Notes: generated by a model from the letters alone, not told the origin. Shown: positions 39,783-49,071, counted from the stretch's first letter. The stretch: 64,000 bases of DNA from Acidisoma cellulosilyticum (GCF_020621385.1 NZ_JAESVA010000007.1:62001-126000); one strand, 5' to 3'. Translations and numbers: made by a program.

Positions 39783-40277
39783 CTATTTCGACAGCGTTTT
39801 CTGCATCAGCACGAGGTCGAGCCAGCGGCCGAATTTCTGGCCGACCTCGGGCATGCGGCCGGTGATCGTGAAGCCGAATTGCTCATGCAGTTTGATGGAG
39901 ACGGCATTGTCGGCGGAAATCGCGCCGACCATGACATGCATCCCGGCCGCCGTTGCGTGGTCGAGCAAGGCCGTGAGGAAAGCGCGGCCGAGGCCCTGAC
40001 CCTGAAAGCGCCCATCGACATAGATGGAGTGCTCAACCGTCAGGGCGTAGCCGCCATAGGCGCGAAAGCTGCCATAGGTCGCGAAGCCGGCGATATCCCC
40101 ATCAATCTCGGCCACCAGAACTGGCTGACCGGCGGCCTCGCGATCCCGCAGCCATTGCCGACGCTGCGCCAAATCTGTGGGCACCGTCTGCCAACTTGCC
40201 GTGGTCTGGGTGATGGCGTGGTTGGTGATGGCAAGGATGACAGGCAGGTCCTGCTCATTGGCCGCACGTATCAGCAA
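39783..40277 (-). CDS. GNAT acetyltransferase, phosphinothricin/methionine sulfoximine type
   Basis: A 164-residue GNAT enzyme. The acetyl-CoA loop is RFQGQGLGRAFL near 92, preceded by YGGYALTVEHSIYVD and followed by GAISADNAVSIKLHEQFGF. This is the Pat/Bar-like group that acetylates phosphinothricin, methionine sulfoximine or similar amino-acid analogues. The start is TTG at 40277 with GGAG 9 bases ahead. It follows the LysR gene by 18 bases on the same strand and may be co-transcribed. Confidence 0.87.
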   Translation of the reverse strand: MLIRAANEQDLPVILAITNHAITQTTASWQTVPTDLAQRRQWLRDREAAGQPVLVAEIDGDIAGFATYGSFRAYGGYALTVEHSIYVDGRFQGQGLGRAFLTALLDHATAAGMHVMVGAISADNAVSIKLHEQFGFTITGRMPEVGQKFGRWLDLVLMQKTLSK

Positions 40278-40295
40278 TCTTCCGGTCTCCAGGCT

Positions 40296-41255
40296 CTATT
40301 CCGCCGCATCGACCAGCGCGCGATATCCGCCCGCGTCGCCACGTTGTGGCCCTCGCTTGCCAGAGATCAACCAGTCCGACAACCAGCGCGCGGCCGGCCC
40401 CAGCGCGCGATCGGGTCGGTGGATCAGGCACATGGACAAAGCGGCATCGCCGCCCCGCGTACCCCATTCCTCCGGCCGGATGATCTGCAGCCGTCCAGCC
40501 GCGACATCCGCCTGGATCATATGCAGCGGCATGCCACCCCAGCCCAATCCGCCCAGCAGCATGGTGTGCTTGGCGCCCAGATCGCCGATGCGCCAGTTGC
40601 GGCGTGACAGGACGCCATGATCCCGCTTGTCCGTCCGTCCGGATGGGTCGGTCAGCACGAGCTGTACGTAATTCTGCAACTCATCGTTCGGGATCGGGCC
40701 TTCGATGGCCGCCAGCGGATGGCATTGGGACGCAACAGCCACCATACGCACGGTCTCGATTTCATGCTCTATCAGTTCGGCACCCTGGGACGTGAAGCTC
40801 AGCGCGATGCCGATCGCGCAGGTGCCGTCGATGACGAGATTGGCGGTGGCACCCATGGAGGCGACGAAGATGCGCGTCGGCACGGTCGGATAGCGGACGC
40901 CGAAGACGCGCAGCGCGTCGACGATCCGGTCCATAGGGAACATGGCATCGACGACGATGGCCAGTTCGGGCTCCAACCCTTCCGTGATGCCGCGCGCCTG
41001 ATCGGAAAAGGCGCCGACATCGCTGATGATGCGGGTCGCGCGCGGAAGCAGCGCGGCGCCGGCCTCGGTCAGGCTGGGCCGATAGGCCGAACGGTCGAAC
41101 AGCGAGACCCCGAGCTGATCTTCCAGCTTCTGAATGGCGTAGGTGACGGCGGATTGCGCACGGTTCAGCTGGCGGGCAGCCGCCGAAAAACTGCCGGTTT
41201 CAGCCACGGTCACGAAGACCAGAAATTGGTCGAGGGAGAGGCCGCTGAGGTTCAT
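40296..41255 (-). CDS. LysR-family transcriptional regulator
   Basis: 319 residues: an N-terminal winged HTH (LDQFLVFVTVAETGSFSAAARQL, then SAVTYAIQKLEDQLGVSLFDR) and a C-terminal type II binding-protein-like effector domain. It is divergent from the azoreductase, the classical LysR layout, with dyads in the 110-bp gap. It likely activates azoR in response to a quinone, azo or oxidative signal (inference). Confidence 0.93.
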   Translation of the reverse strand: MNLSGLSLDQFLVFVTVAETGSFSAAARQLNRAQSAVTYAIQKLEDQLGVSLFDRSAYRPSLTEAGAALLPRATRIISDVGAFSDQARGITEGLEPELAIVVDAMFPMDRIVDALRVFGVRYPTVPTRIFVASMGATANLVIDGTCAIGIALSFTSQGAELIEHEIETVRMVAVASQCHPLAAIEGPIPNDELQNYVQLVLTDPSGRTDKRDHGVLSRRNWRIGDLGAKHTMLLGGLGWGGMPLHMIQADVAAGRLQIIRPEEWGTRGGDAALSMCLIHRPDRALGPAARWLSDWLISGKRGPQRGDAGGYRALVDAAE

Positions 41256-41264
41256 GGCGACACT

Positions 41265-41279
41265 CTATCGAATTTATAG
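41265..41279. promoter_or_regulatory. LysR-type box (CTAT-N7-ATAG)
   Basis: CTAT-CGAATTT-ATAG contains a T-N11-A dyad, the consensus form for LysR-type regulators, 9 bases upstream of the LysR start codon and about 85 upstream of azoR. A site there would allow both autorepression and azoR activation. Confidence 0.45.
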
Positions 41280-41290
41280 ATGAACTTCAG

Positions 41291-41304
41291 CTGATTTTTA
41301 TCAG
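41291..41304. promoter_or_regulatory. Second dyad in the lysR-azoR intergenic region
   Basis: CTGAT-TTTT-ATCAG, an inverted repeat between the LysR-type box and azoR. It may be an activation half-site or part of the azoR promoter. Confidence 0.35.
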
Positions 41305-41365
41305 TTTCTTCTGCGGGCCGATTGCTTTTAAGTCCGCCCCCATCAACCTTCCCTCGGGGATTTCG

Positions 41366-41977
41366 ATGACCCAAGTCCTAGTGATCGAGAGCAGCGCAAA
41401 TCTTGCCAGCTCCGTCAGCCGCGATCTGACCAAAGCCTTTCTAGCCGGCTATACGGCCGCTCACGCGGACACGACCGTCGTGACGCATGACCTCGTCACC
41501 GATACGGTGCCGCATCTGGGCGTCGATCTGATCGGCGGCTTTTTCGGCAAGCCCGAAGCGCTGACCGAAGCCCAGGCGGCGGCGATTGCGCTGTCCGACA
41601 AGCTGATCGGCCAGGTGGAAGCCGCCGATGTGGTCGCTATCGGCGCTGCGATGTATAATTTCAGCATTCCGTCGACGCTGAAGGCCTGGATCGACCATAT
41701 CCTGCGCGCCGGCCGCACCTTCAAATATACCGAGAACGGCCCGCAGGGTCTGCTGACCGGCAAGAAGGTGTTCCTGTTCCTGGCCTCCGGCGGCATCTAT
41801 TCCGATGGCCCCTACAAGCCCTATGACTTCCAGGAGACCTATCTCCGCGCGGCGCTCGGCTTCATCGGCCTGACCGATGTCACCGTTGTGCGCGCCGAAG
41901 GTCTGGCGCTGGGCCCGGATGCGGCCGCGAAGGCCGTGGCCGATGCCAAAGCCGCTGTCGCCGCTCTCTCCCTCTGA
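41366..41977 (+). CDS. azoR: FMN-dependent NADH-azoreductase
   Basis: 203 residues of the AzoR flavodoxin-like family. N-terminal VLVIESSANLASSVSRDL binds the FMN phosphate, and the central GAAMYNFSIPSTLKAWIDHI and FLASGGIYSDGPYKPYDFQE contact flavin and substrate. It reduces azo dyes and quinones with NADH in the cytosol. Divergent LysR control is likely. The YceI gene begins 28 bases after its stop. Confidence 0.93.
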   Translation: MTQVLVIESSANLASSVSRDLTKAFLAGYTAAHADTTVVTHDLVTDTVPHLGVDLIGGFFGKPEALTEAQAAAIALSDKLIGQVEAADVVAIGAAMYNFSIPSTLKAWIDHILRAGRTFKYTENGPQGLLTGKKVFLFLASGGIYSDGPYKPYDFQETYLRAALGFIGLTDVTVVRAEGLALGPDAAAKAVADAKAAVAALSL

Positions 41978-42005
41978 TACTCGTCCCAGACCCAAGGAAT
42001 AGACC

Positions 42006-42626
42006 ATGATCCGCAAGATCCTGCTCGGCACCGCCATGGTTGCCGCCATCGCTGTCGCCGCACACGCGCCCGCTTCCGCCCAGGTTGCGACCACAACCGC
42101 GTCGAAGGCGACGGCCGGCACCTATAATGTCGAGCCCTACCACACCCGCATCGTCTTCTCGGTCTCGCATATGGGTTTCACCACCTGGTACGGCGATTTC
42201 ACGACGGCCAGCGGCACGCTGACCTTCGACCCCAAGAGCCCGTCCAAGAGCGCGCTTGACATCAGCTTCCCGACCGACAGCGTCTCGACCACCAATACCA
42301 AGCTGGACGGCGAGCTGAAGAGCCCGATGTGGTTCGATGCCACCAAGTACCCGACGATCACGTTCAAGTCGACCAAGATCACGGTGACGGGTCACGACAA
42401 GGGCGTGATCGTGGGTGACCTCACCTTCCATGGCGTCACGCATTCCGTGACGCTCGACGCGCATTTCAACGGTGCCGGCACCAACCCGCTCGACAAGAAA
42501 TACACCATCGGCTTCGATGCCACGGGCACGCTGTCCCGCGCCGATTTTGGCGTGAAGACCTACGAGCCGCTGATCGGCGACAAGGTGAAGCTGCAGCTCA
42601 GCGGCGCCTTCGAGCTGGCTAACTAA
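42006..42626 (+). CDS. YceI family periplasmic lipid-binding protein (first copy)
   Basis: 206 residues with a Sec signal (cleaved after ASA near residue 26) and the YceI lipocalin-like barrel: YNVEPYHTRIVFSVSHMGF, then SALDISFPTDSV and TLSRADFGVKTYEP. Family members bind isoprenoid quinone-like lipids and are often paired with cytochrome b561. Here it precedes a cytochrome b561 gene and a second YceI gene. Confidence 0.93.
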   Translation: MIRKILLGTAMVAAIAVAAHAPASAQVATTTASKATAGTYNVEPYHTRIVFSVSHMGFTTWYGDFTTASGTLTFDPKSPSKSALDISFPTDSVSTTNTKLDGELKSPMWFDATKYPTITFKSTKITVTGHDKGVIVGDLTFHGVTHSVTLDAHFNGAGTNPLDKKYTIGFDATGTLSRADFGVKTYEPLIGDKVKLQLSGAFELAN

Positions 42627-42653
42627 CTCTCGCCTGACCGGAGCGCGATCGCC

Positions 42654-43256
42654 ATGGCGTCCCTGAGAACACAATTTTCGGAACGCTATACGGCGGTCGC
42701 GATCCTGCTCCATTGGCTGATCGCATTGGGCATTCTGGCGCTGATCGTCATCGGTCTGCTGATGACGCAGTTCCAGAGCAGCATCGGGCCGATGGAAACT
42801 TTCTCGCTGTTCCAACTGCATAAGTCGATCGGCATCACCGTGCTGCTGCTGGCGGTGATCCGCATCCTGTGGCGCTTCACGCATAAGCCGCCGCCGCTCG
42901 CCGCCGATATGCCGGCGGTCGAGAAGGGCGCGGCGCATGGATTGCACTGGCTGCTCTATATCCTGATGCTGGGTCTGCCGCTGACCGGCTGGGCTGTCGT
43001 CTCCTCATCGCCGTTCAACCTGCCGACGGTGCTGTACCATCTGGTGCCTTGGCCCGATCTGCCGATCCTGCCGCATCTGGCGAATAAGGGCGCCGTCAGC
43101 CACGCGCTGGGCTGGGTGCATGCCTATGGCGCCTGGACGCTGATCGGCCTGCTGGTCGTTCACGTCGCCGCGGTCTTCCGCCACCAGTTCATCAAACGTG
43201 ATAATATCCTGGCGCGTATGGTTCCGGGCATGAAGTCCGCTGGCCGCCGCCAATAA
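42654..43256 (+). CDS. Cytochrome b561
   Basis: 200 residues, four membrane helices, with haem-binding histidines in AILLHWLIALGI (near 20), LFQLHKSIGI (near 56), HGLHWLLYILMLGLPLTGW (near 95) and LIGLLVVHVAAVFRHQF (near 165). It would shuttle electrons between quinol and a periplasmic acceptor. It lies between two YceI genes, a known association that suggests the barrels deliver or shelter a quinone. Confidence 0.92.
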   Translation: MASLRTQFSERYTAVAILLHWLIALGILALIVIGLLMTQFQSSIGPMETFSLFQLHKSIGITVLLLAVIRILWRFTHKPPPLAADMPAVEKGAAHGLHWLLYILMLGLPLTGWAVVSSSPFNLPTVLYHLVPWPDLPILPHLANKGAVSHALGWVHAYGAWTLIGLLVVHVAAVFRHQFIKRDNILARMVPGMKSAGRRQ

Positions 43257-43285
43257 CCATTCTTCCCCACCAACAGGGACGGATC

Positions 43286-43852
43286 ATGATGTTTCGCTCT
43301 ATAGGTTTCGCCGCTGCTCTTCTGGTCGGCGCCAGTGTCTCGGCCCATGCCGCCACCTGGACGATCGACACGGCCAAGAGCACGCTCGGCTTCACCGGCA
43401 GCCAAAGCGGTACGCCGTTCAACGGCAAATTCGGCAAATTCTCCGGCACCATCGTGTTTGACCCGGCCAATCCCGGTGCGGGTCACGCTGACGTGACCGT
43501 CGAGACAGCCAGCGCCGCGACCGGCGACCAGCAGAAGGACGGCGCCATGCCGGGTTCCGACTGGTTCGCGGCAGACAAATTCCCGACCGCCGCATTCAAG
43601 GCGACCAGCTTCAAATCGACCGGCACCGGCACCTATGAAGCGGATGGCACGCTGACCATCCGTGGCATGAGCAAGCCCATCGCGCTGCCCTTCACACTGG
43701 CGATTACCGGCGATACGGCCAAGGCGGACGGCAAGGTGCAGCTGATCCGCACCGATTACGGCGTCGGCCAGGGTGCCTGGGCTTCGGCGCAATATGTGGC
43801 GCTTGAGGTCGCGGTTACCGTCGCCATCGTCGCGACCAAGACCGCGCCATGA
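43286..43852 (+). CDS. YceI family periplasmic protein (second copy)
   Basis: 188 residues with a signal peptide (to about AHA, residue 21) and a second, divergent YceI barrel: WTIDTAKSTLGFTGSQSG, then WFAADKFPTAAFKATSF and VQLIRTDYGVGQGAW. It is paralogous to the first copy but clearly different in sequence, so the two may bind different ligands. It overlaps the downstream dioxygenase gene by four bases (ATGA). Confidence 0.93.
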   Translation: MMFRSIGFAAALLVGASVSAHAATWTIDTAKSTLGFTGSQSGTPFNGKFGKFSGTIVFDPANPGAGHADVTVETASAATGDQQKDGAMPGSDWFAADKFPTAAFKATSFKSTGTGTYEADGTLTIRGMSKPIALPFTLAITGDTAKADGKVQLIRTDYGVGQGAWASAQYVALEVAVTVAIVATKTAP

Positions 43853-44664
43853 GCAGCGCAGGACGGCTGCCGACTTATTTCATTCCGCATGGCGGCGGTC
43901 CCTGCTTCTTCATGGATCCGCCGATGGGCGGTCCCGGCACCTGGGACCGAATGGCGGATTTCCTGCGCAGCCTGCCCGGCGATGTGGGGGAAAAGCCGCG
44001 CGCCATCCTGATCATCACCGGGCATTGGGAAACAACGGGCCTGTCGGTCACCGCCGGCGCCCGTCCCGGCCTGATCTTCGATTATTACGGCTTCCCCGAA
44101 AACACCTATCACCTCACCTATCCGGCACCGGGCGATCCGGCGCTTGCGGGGCGGGTGGCGGATCTGCTGGAGGATGCCGGTTTTCCGACCGAGCTGGATG
44201 CCGAACGTGGCTTCGACCACGGCATGTTCATTCCGCTGAAGGTGGCGCTGCCGGACGCGTCGATCCCGGTCGTGGAACTTTCGGTACGCCGCGATCTGGA
44301 TGCGGCGGCGCATATCGCGATCGGTGCGGCTTTGGCACCGCTGCGGGACGAGGGCGTGCTGATCCTGGCCAGCGGCATGAGCTATCACAATCTGCGCGGT
44401 TTCTTCGCTAATGATACGCGGATCGAGATGATCTCCGAGACCTTCGACGCCTGGCTGGTGGATGCCGTCTGCCAGCCGAAAGCGTCGCGCGAGGCGGCGC
44501 TGATCGATTGGGAAACCGCACCCTCCGCCCGCATCTGCCATCCGCGCGAGGAACATCTGATTCCGCTGATGGTGGCGGCAGGCGCCGCCGGCAATGACGC
44601 GGCGGTCCATGCCTATTCGGATGTCGTGCTGGGCAAGAAGCTGTCCGGTTTCAGGTTCGGCTGA
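43849..44664 (+). CDS. DODA-type extradiol ring-cleavage dioxygenase (YgiD-like)
   Basis: A 271-residue class III extradiol dioxygenase with the metal ligands and motifs FIPHGGGPCFF, ITGHWE, RGFDHGMFIPLKV and ASGMSYHNLRGF. Homologues open catechol rings such as DOPA using a metal. The translational overlap with the second YceI gene links it to the redox operon, suggesting an aromatic or quinone-like substrate. Plant homologues make betalamic acid; the bacterial substrate is not known. Confidence 0.9.
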   Translation: MSSAGRLPTYFIPHGGGPCFFMDPPMGGPGTWDRMADFLRSLPGDVGEKPRAILIITGHWETTGLSVTAGARPGLIFDYYGFPENTYHLTYPAPGDPALAGRVADLLEDAGFPTELDAERGFDHGMFIPLKVALPDASIPVVELSVRRDLDAAAHIAIGAALAPLRDEGVLILASGMSYHNLRGFFANDTRIEMISETFDAWLVDAVCQPKASREAALIDWETAPSARICHPREEHLIPLMVAAGAAGNDAAVHAYSDVVLGKKLSGFRFG

Positions 44665-44672
44665 TTGTCTTG

Positions 44673-44703
44673 CGTCGCCCGCGCATGTGTTGCGCGGGCG
44701 ACG
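44673..44703. repeat. Palindromic element D (single hairpin)
   Basis: CGTCGCCCGCGC-ATGTGTT-GCGCGGGCGACG, a perfect 12-bp stem, 8 bases after the dioxygenase stop. It equals the left hairpin of elements A and B closed on itself, and could act as a bidirectional 3'-end structure between convergent genes. Confidence 0.75.
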
Positions 44704-44718
44704 TGAACGCCATCGAAT

Positions 44719-45294
44719 CTAAGATGTGAGACCCAGGTGCTTGGCGGCCTGGGCGACGCAGCGCTCGAAAACATCCAGCGCATCGAAAGGCCGGTCCTGC
44801 CCGTCCTCGGGCAGAACCATCGCGGGGCGGCCAGCGGCCTGGACCGCACCCGGGATCATCAGATTATCGGGCAGGCCGAACCCTTCCACCGTCACGTCAG
44901 GCAGCGGGTCCGGCATCTGACGGAGGTAGTCCACCGAGCGCTGCTGAAAGAGCGTGGCGGTATTGGAATAGCCGAAGATCGGGCGCCCGCGCCCCAGGAA
45001 CCAGCCGATCTCGACCAGCGTGCCGGAATCGGCGGAGGTGCCGCGAAACGGCGTCAGATTGGCGATGATGATATCGGCGGCCTCCATCATCTCCAGATCT
45101 TTCGCGAAGATGGCGATACCGGCTTCGGCGCTTGTCATGCTGGCGAGGCTCGCAAGGTCCTCGTTCAGCGGTGGCTGACCGCGAATGCCATACGCCGCGC
45201 AGATGGCGACCTTCCGCGCCGCATGCGCGACGGCATTGGGCAGGAAGACGTCAGGACCGGCGAGATAGGCTGTGATCATCGGGGGATGATGCAT
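44719..45294 (-). CDS. Nucleoside 2-deoxyribosyltransferase
   Basis: 191 residues. N-terminal AYLAGPDVFLPNA, the central IIIANLTPFRGTSADSGTLVEIGWF containing the nucleophilic Glu, and GYSN form the NDT fold, which exchanges bases between deoxynucleosides or hydrolyses modified nucleotides. The start could be 45294 or an ATG at 45279 (MITAYLAGPD); no strong ribosome site supports either. Convergent with the dioxygenase; palindromic element E lies upstream. Confidence 0.9.
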   Translation of the reverse strand: MHHPPMITAYLAGPDVFLPNAVAHAARKVAICAAYGIRGQPPLNEDLASLASMTSAEAGIAIFAKDLEMMEAADIIIANLTPFRGTSADSGTLVEIGWFLGRGRPIFGYSNTATLFQQRSVDYLRQMPDPLPDVTVEGFGLPDNLMIPGAVQAAGRPAMVLPEDGQDRPFDALDVFERCVAQAAKHLGLTS

Positions 45295-45313
45295 GGGCTG
45301 TCGGTTGCCTGCA

Positions 45314-45418
45314 ATCGTCGTCCGCGCACGTGTCGCGCGGATCTACCCGCTCGGGCGCGCTGACGCCGGTGTGGCGCCACGGCGGGTAGGTCCCCGGGAC
45401 AAGCCCGGGGATGACGAT
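45314..45418. repeat. Palindromic element E, about 105 bp
   Basis: Left hairpin CCGCGC-ACGTGTC-GCGCGG, a GGCGCGCTGACGCC-type centre, and a right hairpin CCCCGGG-ACAA-GCCCGGGG bounded by GGGTAGGT and ATGACGATT. The right-hand stem differs in bases from element B but keeps its pairing, which is compensatory change. It occupies the 189-bp gap between acs and the deoxyribosyltransferase gene. Confidence 0.8.
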
Positions 45419-45483
45419 TGGGTAGGGGGGATGACGATTAGGTAGGGGCGGCGACAATGCGAGATAGGGCGGGCGAGGGGGAG

Positions 45484-47418
45484 TCACTTCTTCCGGTTGC
45501 TGACCAGATCATCGACCACCGCCGGGTCGGCGAGGGTTGACGTGTCACCCAGGCTGTCGACCTCGTTCGCGGCGATCTTGCGCAGGATGCGGCGCATGAT
45601 CTTGCCGCTGCGGGTCTTGGGCAGGCCGGGCGCCCATTGAATGACATCGGGCACCGCGATCGGGCCGATCTCCTTGCGCACCCAACCGGCGAGTTCCTTC
45701 AGCAGCGCCTCGGTCGCCTCGACCCCGTGCTTGAGCGTGACATAGGCATAGATGCCCTGTCCCTTCACGTCATGCGGATAGCCGACGACCGCGGATTCCG
45801 CGACATGATGATGCGAGCCGAGAGCGCTTTCCACTTCCGCCGTGCCCATGCGATGGCCGGAGACGTTGATGACGTCATCGACACGGCCGGTGATCCAGTA
45901 ATAGCCGTCGGCGTCGCGGCGGGCGCCGTCACCGGTGAAATACAGACCCTTATAGGTGCTGAAATAGGTTTTGATGAAACGGTCATGATCGCCGAAGACC
46001 GTGCGCATCTGTCCCGGCCAGCTGTCGGCGATGCAAAGATGCCCGTCCGCCTCGCCTTCCAATGGGGTGCCGTTGCTGTCCACGATCAGCGGCTTGACGC
46101 CCGGCAGCGGCAGGGTGGCGGAGCCCGGTTTGAGCGGGTTCATGCCGGGCACGGGCGAGATCAGATGGCCGCCGGTTTCCGTCTGCCACCAGGTATCGAC
46201 GATCGGGCAACGGCTGTCCCCGACGACGGAATAGTACCATTCCCAGGCTTCCGGGTTGATCGGCTCGCCCACCGTGCCGAGTACGCGCAGGCTGGTCCGG
46301 CTGCTGCGCTTCACCGGCTCATCGCCGTCGCGCATCAGGGCGCGGATGGCGGTGGGCGCGGTATAGAAGATTTCGACCTTGTGCTTATCGACCACTTCCC
46401 AAAGACGGCCGCTATCCGGATAGGTCGGCACGCCCTCGAACATCAGCGTCGTCGCGCCATTCGCGAGCGGACCATAGACGATATAGGTGTGACCGGTCAC
46501 CCAGCCGACATCGGCGGTGCACCAGAAGATTTCACCGGGACGGTAATCGAAGACGAGCTCATGCGTGAAACTCGCCCAGACCATATAGCCGCCGGTTGTG
46601 TGCTGCACGCCCTTCGGCGTGCCGGTGCTGCCGGAGGTATAAAGGATGAATAGCGGATCCTCGGCGCCCATCTCCTCCGGCGGGCAATCGGCCGAGGCAT
46701 CGGCCACCAGCGTCGCGTAATCATGGTCGCGGCCTGCGACCATGGGGACGGTGGCACCCGTGACAGCGACCACGACGACCGCCGTGACATCCGGGCAAGT
46801 CTTCAGCGCCTCATCGGTATTGGCTTTCAGCGGCACGCGCTTGCCGCCGCGCCGGGCTTCATCCGACGTGATGACAACGGAGGATTTGCAATCCTGAATA
46901 CGGCCGGCGAGACTGTGCGGGGAGAAGCCGCCGAAGACCACGGAATGGATGGCGCCGATGCGTGCCGAGGCCAGCATGGCGACGGCGGCCTCGATCACCA
47001 TCGGCATATAGATGGTGACGCGGTCGCCCTTGCGGACGCCAAGCCCCTTCAGCGCATTCGCGAACTTGCAGACGCGGGTGTGCAGGTCCCGGTAGGTGAC
47101 GGAATCCTGGCTGCCCGGCTCATCGCCTTCCCAGATGATGGCGGTCTGATCGCCGCGCGTCTCCAGATGCCGGTCGAGGCAAGAGACGGAGGCATTCAGC
47201 GTCCCATCCTCGAACCATTTGATCGAGACATCGCCCTCGAAACTTGTGTTCTTGATCCTGGTCGGCGGCTTGACCCAGGCGATGCGCGACATCGCTTCGC
47301 GCTTCCAGAAGCCTTCGATGTCGGCGGCCGCCTCGGCGCGCAGCGTCGCCACGCGCGCGGCACTCTCCGTCAGCCGGGGCGAGGTCGGCTGGCTGGCATA
47401 GTCGACATGATCAGGCAT
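45484..47418 (-). CDS. acs: Acetyl-CoA synthetase
   Basis: 644 residues of the AMP-forming family, converting acetate, ATP and CoA to acetyl-CoA. It shows [15 protein letters not shown], the P-loop-like [53 protein letters not shown], and the [11 protein letters not shown] motif whose lysine is acetylated for control. The start at 47418 has GGAGGA upstream. It is the last gene of a long minus-strand run; an esterase gene lies 127 bp upstream. Confidence 0.97.
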   Translation of the reverse strand: MPDHVDYASQPTSPRLTESAARVATLRAEAAADIEGFWKREAMSRIAWVKPPTRIKNTSFEGDVSIKWFEDGTLNASVSCLDRHLETRGDQTAIIWEGDEPGSQDSVTYRDLHTRVCKFANALKGLGVRKGDRVTIYMPMVIEAAVAMLASARIGAIHSVVFGGFSPHSLAGRIQDCKSSVVITSDEARRGGKRVPLKANTDEALKTCPDVTAVVVVAVTGATVPMVAGRDHDYATLVADASADCPPEEMGAEDPLFILYTSGSTGTPKGVQHTTGGYMVWASFTHELVFDYRPGEIFWCTADVGWVTGHTYIVYGPLANGATTLMFEGVPTYPDSGRLWEVVDKHKVEIFYTAPTAIRALMRDGDEPVKRSSRTSLRVLGTVGEPINPEAWEWYYSVVGDSRCPIVDTWWQTETGGHLISPVPGMNPLKPGSATLPLPGVKPLIVDSNGTPLEGEADGHLCIADSWPGQMRTVFGDHDRFIKTYFSTYKGLYFTGDGARRDADGYYWITGRVDDVINVSGHRMGTAEVESALGSHHHVAESAVVGYPHDVKGQGIYAYVTLKHGVEATEALLKELAGWVRKEIGPIAVPDVIQWAPGLPKTRSGKIMRRILRKIAANEVDSLGDTSTLADPAVVDDLVSNRKK

Positions 47419-47545
47419 AGGGCGTCCTCCGTCATTCATGGCGCCTTTGCGGCGTCCATCGCATCCGGCTTCGTCGTCCGGTTCAGGTCAAAATCCGAGC
47501 CTTGATGCCGGAAGTCAAACGCTTTTCCGGCGGCTTTTCAGGCGG

Positions 47546-48487
47546 TCAGGGTTGCCCGCCGTGGGTGAAATCCCGCAGGGACGAGACGATGGCCGAGAAG
47601 GCCTCCGCGATCGTGTCGCTCATCGCCCGGCCGCGCAGATAGCCATGCACAAGGCCATGGCCGGGGTGGAACAGCACGGGCACGCCGCTGTCCCGCAGGG
47701 CCGCGCAATAGTCATGCGCGTCTTCGGCCAGGGGGTCGATATCGGCCGCGAAAATGGCGGTCGGCGGCATGCCGGTGAAGTCGCGCGTGGCGAGCGGAGC
47801 GATTTCCGGATCTGTGGTCACCGCGGGTTTGCCGCCCTGATAGGCCCCGACATAGAGACTGAGGCTTGATGCCGGCAGCAGCGGCGCATCCGCCTTCGGG
47901 CCGCCAAGGCTGCGACGAAAATCAGGATGCAGCATCGGATACATCAGCACCTGCGCCCAGGGCATGGGCTTTTCCTTGCGGCGCAACCGCAGACTGAGCG
48001 CTGCGGCCAGGGTCGCGCCGGCGCTGTCGCCGACCAGAATGACATGCTGATGGCTGTCGAGCAGATCGTCATAGGCGGCTTCCGCGTCATCCAAAGCTGC
48101 CGGATAGGCGTGTTCGGGCGACAGCCGATAGTCGAGGGCGACGATCGCGACCTCGGCCCCCGCGGCCAGATCGGCGCAGATGCTGTCATGACTGTCCAAG
48201 CCGCCGACCACGAAGCCGCCGCCGTGCAGAAACAGCACGGCGCGGCCGGGAATGGCGTCGGGTGTCGCGAAGCTGCGGACGCGCAATTCCCGCGTCGGGT
48301 TCTGCGCGTGCAGAATGCCGTCCCGCGCGCGCAGCCCTTTCGGATGCGGCAGGGAAAAGGCAGCGCACATCCGCATATAGGCCTCGCGGACCTCCGCCGT
48401 GGTCGCGTCCGGACCCAATCCTTTGCTGAAGCTGTCGGTTCGCTTGATGAAGGCGCGAACCCCTGCGTCCAGATCGAACTGGGTCAT
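47546..48487 (-). CDS. Alpha/beta hydrolase, HSL-type esterase
   Basis: A 313-residue hormone-sensitive-lipase-like esterase: oxyanion motif LFLHGGGFVVGG near 80, GDSAGATLAAAL nucleophile near 155, Asp in FAADIDPLAED, and His in HGLVHGYL. It cleaves short acyl esters in the cytosol; the physiological substrate is unknown. It lies 10 bases after the small lipoprotein-like gene and may be co-transcribed with the two small genes upstream. Confidence 0.9.
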   Translation of the reverse strand: MTQFDLDAGVRAFIKRTDSFSKGLGPDATTAEVREAYMRMCAAFSLPHPKGLRARDGILHAQNPTRELRVRSFATPDAIPGRAVLFLHGGGFVVGGLDSHDSICADLAAGAEVAIVALDYRLSPEHAYPAALDDAEAAYDDLLDSHQHVILVGDSAGATLAAALSLRLRRKEKPMPWAQVLMYPMLHPDFRRSLGGPKADAPLLPASSLSLYVGAYQGGKPAVTTDPEIAPLATRDFTGMPPTAIFAADIDPLAEDAHDYCAALRDSGVPVLFHPGHGLVHGYLRGRAMSDTIAEAFSAIVSSLRDFTHGGQP

Positions 48488-48497
48488 GGCCGTGTTC

Positions 48498-48779
48498 CTA
48501 ATCGGCTGTGGCTGTTGAGCCTGTTTGAATTTTATAGGCCATGCCGATTTCGACCTCGTCGATGGCCTGGCGGGTAAAGGTCAGCGCGGCCTGGACATGG
48601 CCGGCCTTATCCGGCGGCGCCTGGGTCAGTGCGGCGGCGGCCGTGTTGAGCGCGTCGAGCGCGGTATTCATATGGCCCTGATGATGCAGCGCGCAGCCGG
48701 CGATAAGGCTGCCGCCGGCAAAGGCGCCGGCCAAAAGGACAGATCGTCCTGCGGTGCGTGAGATGAAGGAGACTGTCAT
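48498..48779 (-). CDS. Small exported helical protein, lipoprotein-like (paralogue 1)
   Basis: 93 residues: a hydrophobic leader (RSVLLAGAFAGGSLIAGC, Cys near 29 as a possible lipidation site), then a helical His/Ala-rich domain (ALDALNTAAAALTQAPPDKAGHVQAALTFTRQAIDEV). Its pattern H-x-x-x-A-L-x-x-L and D-K-x-G-H resembles the next gene upstream, suggesting duplication. Function unknown. It overlaps its paralogue by four bases (ATGA). Confidence 0.7.
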   Translation of the reverse strand: MTVSFISRTAGRSVLLAGAFAGGSLIAGCALHHQGHMNTALDALNTAAAALTQAPPDKAGHVQAALTFTRQAIDEVEIGMAYKIQTGSTATAD

Positions 48780-49000
48780 GGGGCCACCGCCTGGATTTCA
48801 GCCTGGGCTTTGGCGATCAGCGCCTGGGCCGCTGCCGGATGGCCGCCCTTATTGTCGTGGGTGAGGGCCAGGGCGTCATGCGCGCGCTGCAATGCGCTCA
48901 TGGCGGTCGCCAGATGCGGCTCCTCGGCAATTGCCGTTGCGGTCAGCGCCCCGGTCGCGAAAGCAACCAAGACCCAAAGTCCAAAACGTCCGCCTGTCAT
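48776..49000 (-). CDS. Small exported helical protein (paralogue 2)
   Basis: 74 residues with a Sec-like leader (FGLWVLVAFATGALTATAIA) and a short helical domain: HLATAMSALQRAHDALALTHDNKGGHPAAAQALIAKAQAEI. The shared pattern (AL..A..AL, then a D-K-G-G-H / D-K-A-G-H motif and a second helix) marks it as a relative of the downstream product. It lies 71 bases after sufE on the same strand. Function unknown; a periplasmic helical hairpin pair is plausible. Confidence 0.7.
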   Translation of the reverse strand: MTGGRFGLWVLVAFATGALTATAIAEEPHLATAMSALQRAHDALALTHDNKGGHPAAAQALIAKAQAEIQAVAP

Positions 49001-49071
49001 CCCGACCCCCCGTTACAATCCATGCAGGATAGCCGGAACGGTGTCAGGCGCCAGAGCCTAAGATCAAAGGC

